In this document: in pieces, positions 1-8,188 of the stretch
How positions within the stretch are numbered: position 1 is the first letter of the stretch
Layout of the letters: each line of letters begins with the position of its first letter
NCBI RefSeq assembly: GCF_008638305.1
Contig: NZ_VTPZ01000006.1
Coordinates: forward strand, 1-64,000
Source of the DNA: Pseudomonas profundi
GTDB lineage: Bacteria > Pseudomonadota > Gammaproteobacteria > Pseudomonadales > Pseudomonadaceae
DNA length: 64,000 nt
Reading direction: 5' to 3'
Notes under the pieces: generated by a model
Database searches by the model: none
The model's input: the letters and a program-made list of their open reading frames with translations, nothing else
Told to the model about the DNA's origin: nothing
Made by a program: the position numbers and the translations under genes

Positions 1-1440
1 GACTTAAACGAAATGGCCTCCATAAAACCCGGTGTGATTCAGCATGCTCTTAGCGATCGTCTGGAAGACGGACTTCGTTGCCATCCCTGGCCGGGGCAAT
101 CGTCGGTAACATTATCCGGCCGATATAAGCATACGCGAACATCCAGTACGGAAATTATTCCATCATCAGTTGCCCAGGCCTTGTTTCAGAAGGCTGAACG
201 ACTTTTCGAGCGTGCTGAAGATTGGTTTGATGTTCGCCAGGAAATTTGGAAGATAGCAGAGGAAGGGAAGGGGCAACACCGCGCCACAATTAGTAAGAAA
301 CAACAGGAATTGCTTGTCAAAGCTGGGTTGGATCGCGAGTTTAAGCCAGGAGAAATTCTTGACCTTACCGAACTTTCGACCGCTTGTTTTTTCGTTATAG
401 GAATGCTTTCAGGGATGAGGAGCCATGAAATTTCATCTATCGAGGTAGGCGCCTACTATGAGACGCAGGAGAGCGGAGAGGCTTTTGGCTGGGTACGAGG
501 GGAGAGCCATAAAACGTTCGAAAGCTTAACGGAGTGGATGGTGCCGCCAATTGTTGGGCGTGCAGTTTCCATTCAGGAGCGAATTGCCGATCCTGTCCGC
601 AAACTGATGGAAGCTGAGGAAAGAGAAATTGGAGACAAACTCGCGGACGCAGGCTTGTCTGAGAAAGAGCGTAGAACGCTCATGGTTAGGGCTTCACGAA
701 TTCATGCGGATAAAAGACGTATCTTCATCGGTAGAAGTTCCTCAAAAAAAGGAGCTTGTCCAATCGATACCTCTTGGCGAACTCGCCTTCTGGCATTCGC
801 TAAAGAATTCTCGTGGCACCTTCATCCTCACCAGTTCAGGCGAACCTTTGCAGTCTTCGTTGCGCAAAATGCTATGGGAGACCTTCGGTACCTCAGGCAC
901 CACTACAAGCACTGGACACTTGATATGACCTTGCTGTACGCCCGTAACCAAAAACAGGACCAGGAGCTTTATGAAGAGATGCTCACGCAGGTCAAGGGGC
1001 GTAAGGTTTCAACAGTAGAACACTGGCTCGATGATTCGACACCGCTCTCGGGAGGTCGCGCAGCGCAGATTCAGGAGTACCGGCAGCAAAGAGAAGTAAA
1101 AATTCTCAAAGATCGTCGTGCGTTAGCTGCCGTATTGTCTGATCAGGTGAGTATTCGTAGTACCGGTCATAGCTGGTGTCTTTCGGACGGTTGGGGCAGC
1201 TGCGGCGGGCGAGGATTGTACGAGATGACGCGCTGCGGAGGTTGCAGTGAAGGGCTTGTGGACGGCTCCCAAAAGCTTGTATGGCAAAACCTTCATCGTC
1301 AGCAAGGCGAACTGCTAGGTCTCGACGATATTGGTCCTGGTGGGCGGTCGCGGGTTCTGAGGGACATTGAGCGAATAGAAAAGGTTCTGTCTGATCTCGG
1401 GTGTGAGTATGAGCCAGTGACCGAGGGTACGTCTGTATGA
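1..1440 (+). CDS. Tyrosine recombinase / integrase, 5' end outside window
   Basis: A site-specific recombinase expected to cut and join DNA through a tyrosine. The frame is open from base 1, so the protein probably starts upstream; the first ATG in view is at 13 and residues are numbered from it. Catalytic signature: Arg136 in SGMRSHE, the HxxR box H273-R276 in HPHQFRRTFA, then H300-x8-Y309, with Tyr309 the likely nucleophile. After the catalytic domain comes a tail of about 150 residues with a Cys/His cluster (HSWC, GSCGG, RCGGC, residues about 390-415) that could bind zinc. The stop overlaps the next gene by ATGA, so the pair is translationally coupled, as in Tn554-like tnpB-tnpC arrangements. 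The family assignment is firm; the Tn554/RIT subgroup is likely. Confidence 0.85.
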   Translation, partial: DLNEMASIKPGVIQHALSDRLEDGLRCHPWPGQSSVTLSGRYKHTRTSSTEIIPSSVAQALFQKAERLFERAEDWFDVRQEIWKIAEEGKGQHRATISKKQQELLVKAGLDREFKPGEILDLTELSTACFFVIGMLSGMRSHEISSIEVGAYYETQESGEAFGWVRGESHKTFESLTEWMVPPIVGRAVSIQERIADPVRKLMEAEEREIGDKLADAGLSEKERRTLMVRASRIHADKRRIFIGRSSSKKGACPIDTSWRTRLLAFAKEFSWHLHPHQFRRTFAVFVAQNAMGDLRYLRHHYKHWTLDMTLLYARNQKQDQELYEEMLTQVKGRKVSTVEHWLDDSTPLSGGRAAQIQEYRQQREVKILKDRRALAAVLSDQVSIRSTGHSWCLSDGWGSCGGRGLYEMTRCGGCSEGLVDGSQKLVWQNLHRQQGELLGLDDIGPGGRSRVLRDIERIEKVLSDLGCEYEPVTEGTSV

Positions 1441-1835
1441 GTGCAAAAAACTCCACTCGCAAGGAGTTAGAGCTTGCGCTGCAGCGGATCCAGCTGGGCC
1501 ATGCTCGTATTGTGGAAGATGGTCGTAAATTATCTATCGCAGCGGTAGCGGAGGAGGCTGAGGTTTCTCCTTCGTTGATTCATAACAGCCACCCGGAGTT
1601 TGCGAAGATAGTCAGAGAGTTAGTTGGCCGTCCTCGTCGGGTAGCGAAAGATGTCAACCAAGAGAAACTCGTTAAGGCAACGGAGCGGATAGAGGCGTTG
1701 ACCGCTCGCGTCACGGCTCTAGAAGAGGATCTTAGAAAAATTGCCGTGGAGAATCTTTCGTTGAGCGAAGACAACAAGCGACTGCGTCAGCGTCTGGAAA
1801 CGCTCGGACGACGACTGCCAGGTACTAAGCGATAG
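1437..1835 (+). CDS. TnpC-like accessory protein of recombinase set (HTH plus coiled coil)
   Basis: A 132-residue protein that starts at the ATG overlapping the recombinase stop. The N-terminal half contains a helix-turn-helix-like stretch (residues about 31-60, LSIAAVAEEAEVSPSLIHN), and residues about 75-128 form a heptad-rich coiled coil. This is the layout of Tn554 TnpC / KfrA-type accessory proteins encoded directly after paired tyrosine recombinases, where TnpC influences frequency or orientation of transposition. The role here is inferred from architecture and coupling. It could alternatively be a stand-alone KfrA-like DNA-binding protein. Confidence 0.7.
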   Translation: MSAKNSTRKELELALQRIQLGHARIVEDGRKLSIAAVAEEAEVSPSLIHNSHPEFAKIVRELVGRPRRVAKDVNQEKLVKATERIEALTARVTALEEDLRKIAVENLSLSEDNKRLRQRLETLGRRLPGTKR

Positions 1836-2393
1836 TTTGACTCTAGTGTCTAAGCCTAGTGAGTTTACGGTGAATGTAGAATCCATAACGGTATCGGCTT
1901 TGGAGAGGACGACTTATTGAACGGTAGCGTCGCCACGTTCGTCAAGGTCGAGATTTACAACGGTGGTGACATGAATGCTGTGAAGATAGTCAGGAAATTT
2001 ACTAGGGCGATAGTAAAGGCGCCATCTCCGGCCAACTTGATCCAAGCTTTCGTTGTGAGAAAAAAGTGATCCGTTCGAAGCGCTCACTCAGGACGGGCCG
2101 CTTCCGGTTCAGAAGCGGTCAGTCGCCTGGCCTGTTTCCGACCGGTTGGGGCCTCTCACTGCCTTAGGCTAACCGACGGCGTGGCTACAAAAAGGGAAGA
2201 AACCGCATAGGCAGACTTCTCAAGTGTTTTTGCTCACGCGCCGCGGGCGCTTGGACAAGGCATCATAGCCCTAAAAAACCATAACAACCACGAAAAAGTC
2301 CTGGGTCAGGGGCAGAGCCGGCGATACAGACTCCTTGTTGCTGCAAACTAGTCGTCAGGTATCGGACTAGCGGTGGTGTACCACAGCCTACTT
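1836..2393. other. Intergenic 558 bp, one hairpin and a possible gene remnant
   Basis: No convincing gene. The + frame 1863-2069 is open for 69 codons with an internal ATG at 1972; its middle (GFGEDDLLNGSVATFV, then DMNAVKIV) faintly resembles the end of a cold-shock-type domain, but there is no good start, so I treat it as at most a decayed fragment. A 7-bp hairpin lies at 2098-2118. Nothing else is recognisable. Confidence 0.3.
2098..2118. terminator. Hairpin downstream of the recombinase pair
   Basis: CCGCTTC at 2098-2104 pairs with GAAGCGG at 2112-2118 around a 7-nt loop. There is no T tract, so it may be a processing or protein-binding structure rather than an intrinsic terminator. Confidence 0.3.
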
Positions 2394-5384
2394 TCAGGCT
2401 GGCGTGCTTCGCTCCAAGTTGAGTGCCAGCAGCCGGCGCAGGATCTCTTGGTCGCTCATCTCAGATGAATAGTCCGTCCAGCCGTATGCCTCGGCCACGG
2501 CCTTGTCTAGTATCTTGTGGGCGTTATCGAGCCAGGCTGGGCGGATATTGTAAAGGTTGGTCAAAGTGCGCTTTTTCAGGTCGGCAGCGTGCTGTGGCTT
2601 CGCAATGATGCGATTCGGGAAGCCCTCCACCACTTCAGCTACGTGTTCCACCCACTCAGTAGGATTCAGCCAATTATCGCGCAAAGTAGTCAGGCGCTGA
2701 GCTGTGCTAGCGATATTCACCGCAATCGGCAGATGCTCGACTGTGACAGGCGGCAGTAGCAGGTTTCCTTCAACCACCGGCTGGCCTTTGGTATCGGCCG
2801 GCGTCAGGCCTGAAGGAAAGGGAAAGGTTTCAAAAGTGCTGCTGGGTGTGTAACGAGGGTCGTTACCTACGCCAAGGTAACTGCAAAGCCTTAAAGACCA
2901 AAGTTCATGGAAGCGTGAGTGTAGGATGCCGAAGGTTGTGTCGTCGGATCTGGCTATAGCAACAACCGCAGAGTCAGGGATGGTTGCTGACGAGAACCAA
3001 GCGAATATCCGGTGCTTCGAAACTCGGGGCGACAGGATGCAACGTGTAAGGTTCTTCAGGTTCCGCTTCATTGCGGGGCGAGGATCGCCATGACACCACC
3101 AATGAATACGATGCCAATCTCGGCGTAAATGCACCCGTGTCGGCTTTACGTGCTCAAGAACATGCTCAAATGGCTTCTCGTATGACGACGCGTCTTCCTC
3201 GGACATCTTATCGAAGTCAACGACCCAGGTATCTGAAAAGCGCCGAGTGATATCCATCCCATTTGCCCAGGGACGAACAACATCACTGTTCGGTCGGCCG
3301 TTTGGGTTTGGCTCGGATAGCCAGGCCCGAGCAGTGCTTCCAGGGATATCGAACGGGCCGTTCTTTTGTGTGCCAATGAATGACGTGCGTTCATTCTCTG
3401 AAAGACGAGCAGCCTTGGTCAGATCCAGTAGGTCGGCTGCGTCAGTGGTGGCGGTCAGATCTGCATTAATGCGCCCGACCTGTTGTCCGTTCAACCATGC
3501 TTCGCCATTGGGCGCTTCGACGGAAAAGGCCACCAGCGAAACGCGCACCGAAGCGCCGTCGTTGACCCAACCCTCGTCGCTCCAGGCGTTGAAAATGATC
3601 AAATTTTCTGTAATCGCATCCAGTACTTTGCGGTTGGCACCGCCGCGGATGCTGTTGGTGGAAACCAGTCCGGCTCGCCTGGCCTGGCCTGTGAGGATTT
3701 GCTCGCGGGCCCTGTGGAACCAGTAGCAGACTAAATCGGCACCACCTGGAACTTTACCGTCATATAGTTTGCGTAATGTCTTGGTGTAATCTTCTCCAAG
3801 CTCGCGAATCATCTTGCGGTCGCCAAGAAAAGGCGGATTCCCAACTATCACGTCAGCGACTGGCCATTGCGCTTCACCGCCGCCTTCGTCGATCAGTGCA
3901 TCGCAGTTCAGAATACCATCGAGCGAGCGTAGGATAGGGTTGCGTGCGATCGGTTGACCGTTGCGCTGGCTCCACTGGATATCGCCGATCCACACGGTGA
4001 CGCGAGCCAGTTCTGCAGCGTACTCGTTGATTTCCAGTCCGAAAATATTGGCCGGGCCGCTCTCGATGCCAATCTGTCGACCGAATCCAAAGAGCTCAGC
4101 ATCAATCTGTGCGGCATGCTCCATATCCTTAAGTGCATGCATTGCTAGGTATAAAAAGTTCCCGGAGCCACAGGCAGGGTCGAGAACTCGGAAATTTCTT
4201 AACCGCTCCAGGTAGCTGAGAAAAGCACTCATTGCCGCTTTATGAGCATCTTTGACCGCTTTTGTGAGCTTTTTTCCCTGAGCCTGGAGCGTTTCTGTCC
4301 TACGCTGAACATCCTGCAACAGCGGCTTGATCTGCGCCCACTCAGCGGCCAGAGGTTCGACGATCAGAGGGCGAATCAGTTTTTGGATGGTTTCGACGTC
4401 GGTATAATGTGCGCCCAGCGGTGCACGTGCCTTAGGGTTCAGTCCGCGTTCGAAAAGGGTTCCGAATATGGTCGGGTCGATGGCACGCCAGTCGAGATTT
4501 TCCGCTGCGTCGCGCAGGGTAGCGAGGTCCTCGGAGTGCAGGGACGGTATGTCGATGACTTTGAACAGACCGCCGTTGAACCACGCGATATCGTCGTTTC
4601 CATAGGCTCCACCTTGTTGCATGGCGCTGAAAAGGGCGCCGATGCGTTTCCGTGCTCGCTCCGTATCGTCGCGGGCGCTTTTCAAAATGGAAGTAAAAAT
4701 GCGTGTTTCGTCGCTAGGGCCTTCATGTAGCAGGCTCTCGTCCTCGGCATACATGCAGAAAATACACTGGATGAGAAAATGAGCAACCTGTTGGCTGTCC
4801 ACACCGCGACTGCGCATATTTTCGGCGACCGCTGCAAACTGGCCGGCCGCTTCAGTAGTAATGGCTGCGTTGGACCTGAGTGGGCGCAGTTTGTGGATGG
4901 TTTCGCTGGAAAATAGCCAGCGTAGAGTTTGTAGGTTTTCCGGCTGGCCGATGTCATCTAATCGGATGATGCGTGGTGTGCTCGGATACCCAGTAAAACA
5001 GGGATGGATTTCGATTCGTTCACGGTTGCAGACCACCAGCACCGGCGGGTTTTCGAGCGCGCCTGCGTAGTTCTTCAGTTGCATGAGCGCCGGGCCGAGA
5101 TTCTTGTCTGGTCCCTTGTTTTCCCAAGCAAAGCAGCCTCGCTTCCATACATCGGCAAAGCCTTTGCCGCCGTGCATCTTCTTCAGATCCTGCTCGTAAC
5201 AATATTCACCATGCAGGCGAGGCGGCTCGACTCCCAGCATGGTGCAGAGGTCTTCGAAATGAGCTTGGGCACCACCCTTTTCGGTCAAAGGGTTGTCTTT
5301 CCAGGTGGAGATGAACTGATCGGGCGTCACGGGCGGTACCAGGTGGAATTGCCGAGGTCGAGCGGGGCCAGGCGATTGCGACAC
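2394..5384 (-). CDS. MmeI-like single-chain type IIL restriction-modification enzyme
   Basis: A 996-residue protein expected to methylate its recognition site and cut unmodified DNA. The N-terminus holds the nuclease pattern D78-x9-E88-x-K90 (in FADVWKRGCFAWENK), the exact D-x9-E-x-K spacing of MmeI. A helical linker (about 160-390) leads to an N6-adenine methyltransferase core with motif X near GAHYTD (324-329), SAM motif I DPACGSGNF (402-410) and catalytic NPPF (516-519). The C-terminal part (about 640-880) is the expected target-recognition domain. Start is GTG 5384; GTG at codon 19 is an alternative. MmeI itself is 919 residues, so length fits. It stands alone with no separate S or R gene, as expected for this type. 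Recognition sequence cannot be read from here. Confidence 0.88.
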   Translation of the reverse strand: MSQSPGPARPRQFHLVPPVTPDQFISTWKDNPLTEKGGAQAHFEDLCTMLGVEPPRLHGEYCYEQDLKKMHGGKGFADVWKRGCFAWENKGPDKNLGPALMQLKNYAGALENPPVLVVCNRERIEIHPCFTGYPSTPRIIRLDDIGQPENLQTLRWLFSSETIHKLRPLRSNAAITTEAAGQFAAVAENMRSRGVDSQQVAHFLIQCIFCMYAEDESLLHEGPSDETRIFTSILKSARDDTERARKRIGALFSAMQQGGAYGNDDIAWFNGGLFKVIDIPSLHSEDLATLRDAAENLDWRAIDPTIFGTLFERGLNPKARAPLGAHYTDVETIQKLIRPLIVEPLAAEWAQIKPLLQDVQRRTETLQAQGKKLTKAVKDAHKAAMSAFLSYLERLRNFRVLDPACGSGNFLYLAMHALKDMEHAAQIDAELFGFGRQIGIESGPANIFGLEINEYAAELARVTVWIGDIQWSQRNGQPIARNPILRSLDGILNCDALIDEGGGEAQWPVADVIVGNPPFLGDRKMIRELGEDYTKTLRKLYDGKVPGGADLVCYWFHRAREQILTGQARRAGLVSTNSIRGGANRKVLDAITENLIIFNAWSDEGWVNDGASVRVSLVAFSVEAPNGEAWLNGQQVGRINADLTATTDAADLLDLTKAARLSENERTSFIGTQKNGPFDIPGSTARAWLSEPNPNGRPNSDVVRPWANGMDITRRFSDTWVVDFDKMSEEDASSYEKPFEHVLEHVKPTRVHLRRDWHRIHWWCHGDPRPAMKRNLKNLTRCILSPRVSKHRIFAWFSSATIPDSAVVAIARSDDTTFGILHSRFHELWSLRLCSYLGVGNDPRYTPSSTFETFPFPSGLTPADTKGQPVVEGNLLLPPVTVEHLPIAVNIASTAQRLTTLRDNWLNPTEWVEHVAEVVEGFPNRIIAKPQHAADLKKRTLTNLYNIRPAWLDNAHKILDKAVAEAYGWTDYSSEMSDQEILRRLLALNLERSTPA

Positions 5385-5930
5385 ATCCCTATGACCCTGG
5401 CAGTACGTCTAGGTCGCAATGCCCGGTGATTATCGCCAGTTCTGCCGCACTGCGAAAGGCATATGACAAGTTGTTCTCGGCTCTTGATATCTCTAGATCC
5501 ACCCATCAAAGAATTGCGGCGTCGGTCCACAAAGCGCTTTAGGCATAACCCTAGACGCATCAGAACGGGTCGACACACGTTCTAGCCGCTATCGATGCAC
5601 TCTTTAGCGATGATCAGCGTTGTCCGTCAGCCGACAGGGAATGTTGAGCACCGACAACGGCTTGCAGCGTTTTTACATGCGCTGGGTCAGATGCGGATAC
5701 TTTTTTCACATGTCGAATTCAAGCATCCTTGATTTTCTGGTGGAAGGTACAACTTCTCCAAAATCAACCGGTACTGCGAACGGGAACGGCGACCTTGGTC
5801 TCATCAATACTTGACCCTTGAATCCGTCACGCACATTCTATTTGCAGCAGCTTAAAGACTATGCACGTAGCCTAGAGGCGACCGTGCTGTCGGATACGGC
5901 AGGTTGACAAAGCACAAGGACGTGAGAAAG
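5385..5930. other. Intergenic 546 bp between divergent RM and GHKL genes
   Basis: This should hold the promoters of the two divergent genes, but no convincing -35/-10 pair stands out. A 64-codon + frame beginning with TTG at 5620 has no good ribosome binding site and no recognisable product, so I do not call it a gene. Confidence 0.4.
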
Positions 5931-7682
5931 ATGAATGATGAACTGCGGTTCCAGGTTGATACAAGAATCGCAACCTTGCTGAGTCAGGAATATACGTCGA
6001 CTGAGAGAGCGCTTAAAGAATTGGTCGACAATGCTTGGGACGCGGACGCAGAGCAGGTCATAGTCACTCTACCGTCGCCCATGAGTGATGACCCCATCAT
6101 CATTGAGGACGATGGAACTGGCATGATAGCTCAGGAGCTGAGTGGTCATTATCTAAAGATTGCCTCGGATCGTAGAATCAAACGCGGAGAGCGCACAGCT
6201 GGAAAGCAACGGCCCATTAAGGGGCGCAAAGGAGTGGGAAAATTCGCAGGCCTGATGGCAGCTTCCATCATGACGCTCGAAACCTATGCCCGCGGAAGCA
6301 AGGTTAGCTTTACCGTGAGTCTTGCCGACCTGAAACTGGTAACGGATATCGAGCATGTACCCATCTACCCGACAATAGAGACTTGTCCGTACAACCAGCA
6401 CGGCACGATCATCACTTTATCGTCCTTGCATCAAGGCCTGTCGTATCCAGACGCAAACAGACTTCGCCAGATCCTGATTCAGGAGTACGGACGGCAGAAG
6501 GATTTCACCATCATCATTGATAGGAAACCATTGGCTATTGATGACCTGGACGGGACCTACTCCGAAGAAGCGGCCAACTTACCTGACGCGGGTGATATCG
6601 CACTTCGCTTCTCAATCAGCAAGGGCAAAACTGGTCTACGCGAGCCTGGCATAACTCTCATGGTAGATGGAAAATCTGTGGGTAAGCCCAGCTTTTTTGG
6701 TCTCGATCTGTGTGAGGATTTTCCACCTAAACTGCTGAGAAAAATGTACGGCGAAATCGAAGCCGACGGTCTAAGCGATTACGTCACCGCAGGTTGGGAC
6801 TCCGTGGTGGAAAACAGCGAGGGATTCCGACAGGTCACGGAATATGTGCAACAAAGGCTGAGAACCGCATTCGTCGAGACTTATGGTATGGACATCCGTA
6901 TGGCTCACGCTCGCCTCCATAAGGCAGTTCATGAGCGCTTAGCCGTGATGCCGGAGTTTAAGCGCGACTATGCAGATCGGGCCATAAAAAAAGTTCTCGA
7001 AAAGTACTATGACGAGCCGCCCAGCAAAGTCGAACCCATCGTTTTTGTTGTGCTGGAGGCGCTTGAGCGATCCGATTATCGCATCGTTGTAGAGCACCTT
7101 GCCGACGCCCAGCGGGGCGATGTAGCAACACTGGCCGAATCACTCAATGAGTTCGGTTTGACCGATATGGCGTTTCTGGTCGAGCAAGCTACTGCTCGCT
7201 CCACGTTCCTCGATCACATAGAACACTTAGCCGAAACCTCCGGCACGTTAGAAGCGACGATGCACAGAGCCATCGAGCACAACTTATGGATCTTGGGCTC
7301 TGAGTACTCGCTATTCAGCTCAAACCAGACACTGCAAAGGCAAGTTGAGGATTACCTTGCAAAGAAGTATCGAGGCAAGCTAGCCAGCAAACGTCCAGAT
7401 CTGCTACTGAATGAAAACCTCAACGAAGAGTACCTGCTAATCGAATTCAAGAGACCCTCCCACTCGCTGAATCTCAAGGATTATCAACAGGCTACTGGTT
7501 ATAGGCATGATTTTTCTAATTATGTCAGCAAGCCAATCAAAGTTTTGCTCGTAGGTGGTAGGCGCTCTGCAGACTATCCCTCGCAAAACTTGGAAGCCAA
7601 TGTCGCCACTATGCTCTTTGTTGACATCATCTCCACAGCACGTAGGCAGGTACAATGGCAGCTGCGGAAACGTACGATCTGA
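5931..7682 (+). CDS. GHKL ATPase fused to C-terminal PD-(D/E)XK (Shedu/DUF4263-like) nuclease domain
   Basis: From ATG 5931 (AAGGA 10 nt upstream; an in-frame TTG at 5904 is the alternative) the product is 583 residues. The N-terminus is a GHKL/Hsp90-MutL-MORC type ATPase: N-box E30-N34 in KELVDNAWDA, G1 box DDGTGM (60-65) and G2 box GRKGVGKFAG (98-107). A middle helical region follows. The C-terminus carries RPDLLL (D490) then LLIEFKRP (E505, K507) and a later YQQATGY, matching the D...ExK core plus Q-x3-Y of PD-(D/E)XK enzymes such as the Shedu/DUF4263 group. No partner gene is coupled to it. It lies between a restriction enzyme gene and a Drt2 gene, which points to anti-phage defence; that role is inferred. 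I do not recognise it as a named system. Confidence 0.8.
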   Translation: MNDELRFQVDTRIATLLSQEYTSTERALKELVDNAWDADAEQVIVTLPSPMSDDPIIIEDDGTGMIAQELSGHYLKIASDRRIKRGERTAGKQRPIKGRKGVGKFAGLMAASIMTLETYARGSKVSFTVSLADLKLVTDIEHVPIYPTIETCPYNQHGTIITLSSLHQGLSYPDANRLRQILIQEYGRQKDFTIIIDRKPLAIDDLDGTYSEEAANLPDAGDIALRFSISKGKTGLREPGITLMVDGKSVGKPSFFGLDLCEDFPPKLLRKMYGEIEADGLSDYVTAGWDSVVENSEGFRQVTEYVQQRLRTAFVETYGMDIRMAHARLHKAVHERLAVMPEFKRDYADRAIKKVLEKYYDEPPSKVEPIVFVVLEALERSDYRIVVEHLADAQRGDVATLAESLNEFGLTDMAFLVEQATARSTFLDHIEHLAETSGTLEATMHRAIEHNLWILGSEYSLFSSNQTLQRQVEDYLAKKYRGKLASKRPDLLLNENLNEEYLLIEFKRPSHSLNLKDYQQATGYRHDFSNYVSKPIKVLLVGGRRSADYPSQNLEANVATMLFVDIISTARRQVQWQLRKRTI

Positions 7683-7896
7683 AGAGGTTGAGCGTCGACG
7701 AAACCAGGCTCGGCTAGAACACTGAGAAATTAGGCTCTACCAAACCCTATAGGCTGGCGACTACGAAACAAATACAGCAGTGGCCGCCCGTGAGCACAAA
7801 CATTTTGGGGCGAGCTCATAGGGTGCTCTAGGAACGTTATCTGTCCTAGCGAAGAATGGTGCTGATTCGGCTTAGATTTGTGTTAAGCTTTGAACG

Positions 7897-7916
7897 CTTT
7901 GGATACAGATCCAAAG
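7897..7916 (+). other. Perfect 8-bp hairpin in the Drt2 upstream region
   Basis: CTTTGGAT (7897-7904), loop ACAG, ATCCAAAG (7909-7916). The loop contains an ACA trinucleotide; ACA motifs are the reported template-jump sites in the Klebsiella DRT2 ncRNA, though such a short motif is common by chance. Confidence 0.55.
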
Positions 7917-8119
7917 GTGCATCACAAGCTGTCAAGCCATAAAGCTGCATCCCCGGTATAACCACTTAAGATGACCAGCAATGCGGCTACCAGCCCTCGG
8001 ATACTTATCTTCATAGGTACTCCCAGTGTGACGCTGACATGATACGTCGATCCTAGCAATAGCGGCGAAGTCGGGGTGGTCCACACCGATTGGATGATGT
8101 GAGGAGCATTTGAGTTTAT

Positions 8120-8163
8120 CCGGCCAGGCGGCTTCGGATTGCCGCCATCCTGTGCCTGGCCGG
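8120..8163 (+). other. Strong GC-rich hairpin just upstream of the Drt2 start
   Basis: CCGGCCAGGC (8120-8129) is the exact reverse complement of GCCTGGCCGG (8154-8163). Inside, GGCGGC (8127-8132) can instead pair with GCCGCC (8141-8146). There is no T run after it, and it ends 11 nt before the AAGGAAG ribosome binding site. It may end or protect the ncRNA, or control RT translation. Confidence 0.6.
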
Positions 8164-8188
8164 TTGGCTCGAACAAGGAAGTACATTG

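Larger units (their letters stand above)
7683..8188 (+). ncRNA. Candidate template ncRNA of the Drt2 system, ends uncertain
   Basis: A 506-bp gap with no protein gene precedes the reverse transcriptase. Drt2 systems are known to carry a structured ncRNA directly upstream that the enzyme copies into repeated cDNA. Structures visible here: ACCCTAT 7744-7750 with ATAGGGT 7818-7824; CTAGGA 7828-7833 with TCCTAG 7844-7849; a perfect 8-bp hairpin at 7897-7916; and a strong hairpin at 8120-8163 just before the RT ribosome binding site. The longest stop-free sense window is 7718-7828 (37 codons). I cannot fix the transcript ends or a clear promoter; the call rests on position, structure and family knowledge. 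Confidence 0.45.

Noticed and set aside
2394..5384. BREX PglX or DISARM methyltransferase
   Set aside because: The N-terminal D-x9-E-x-K nuclease and absence of BREX or DISARM partner genes favour a self-contained MmeI-like enzyme.
5620..5814. 64-codon frame between the R-M and GHKL genes
   Set aside because: TTG start, no ribosome binding site and no recognisable product.
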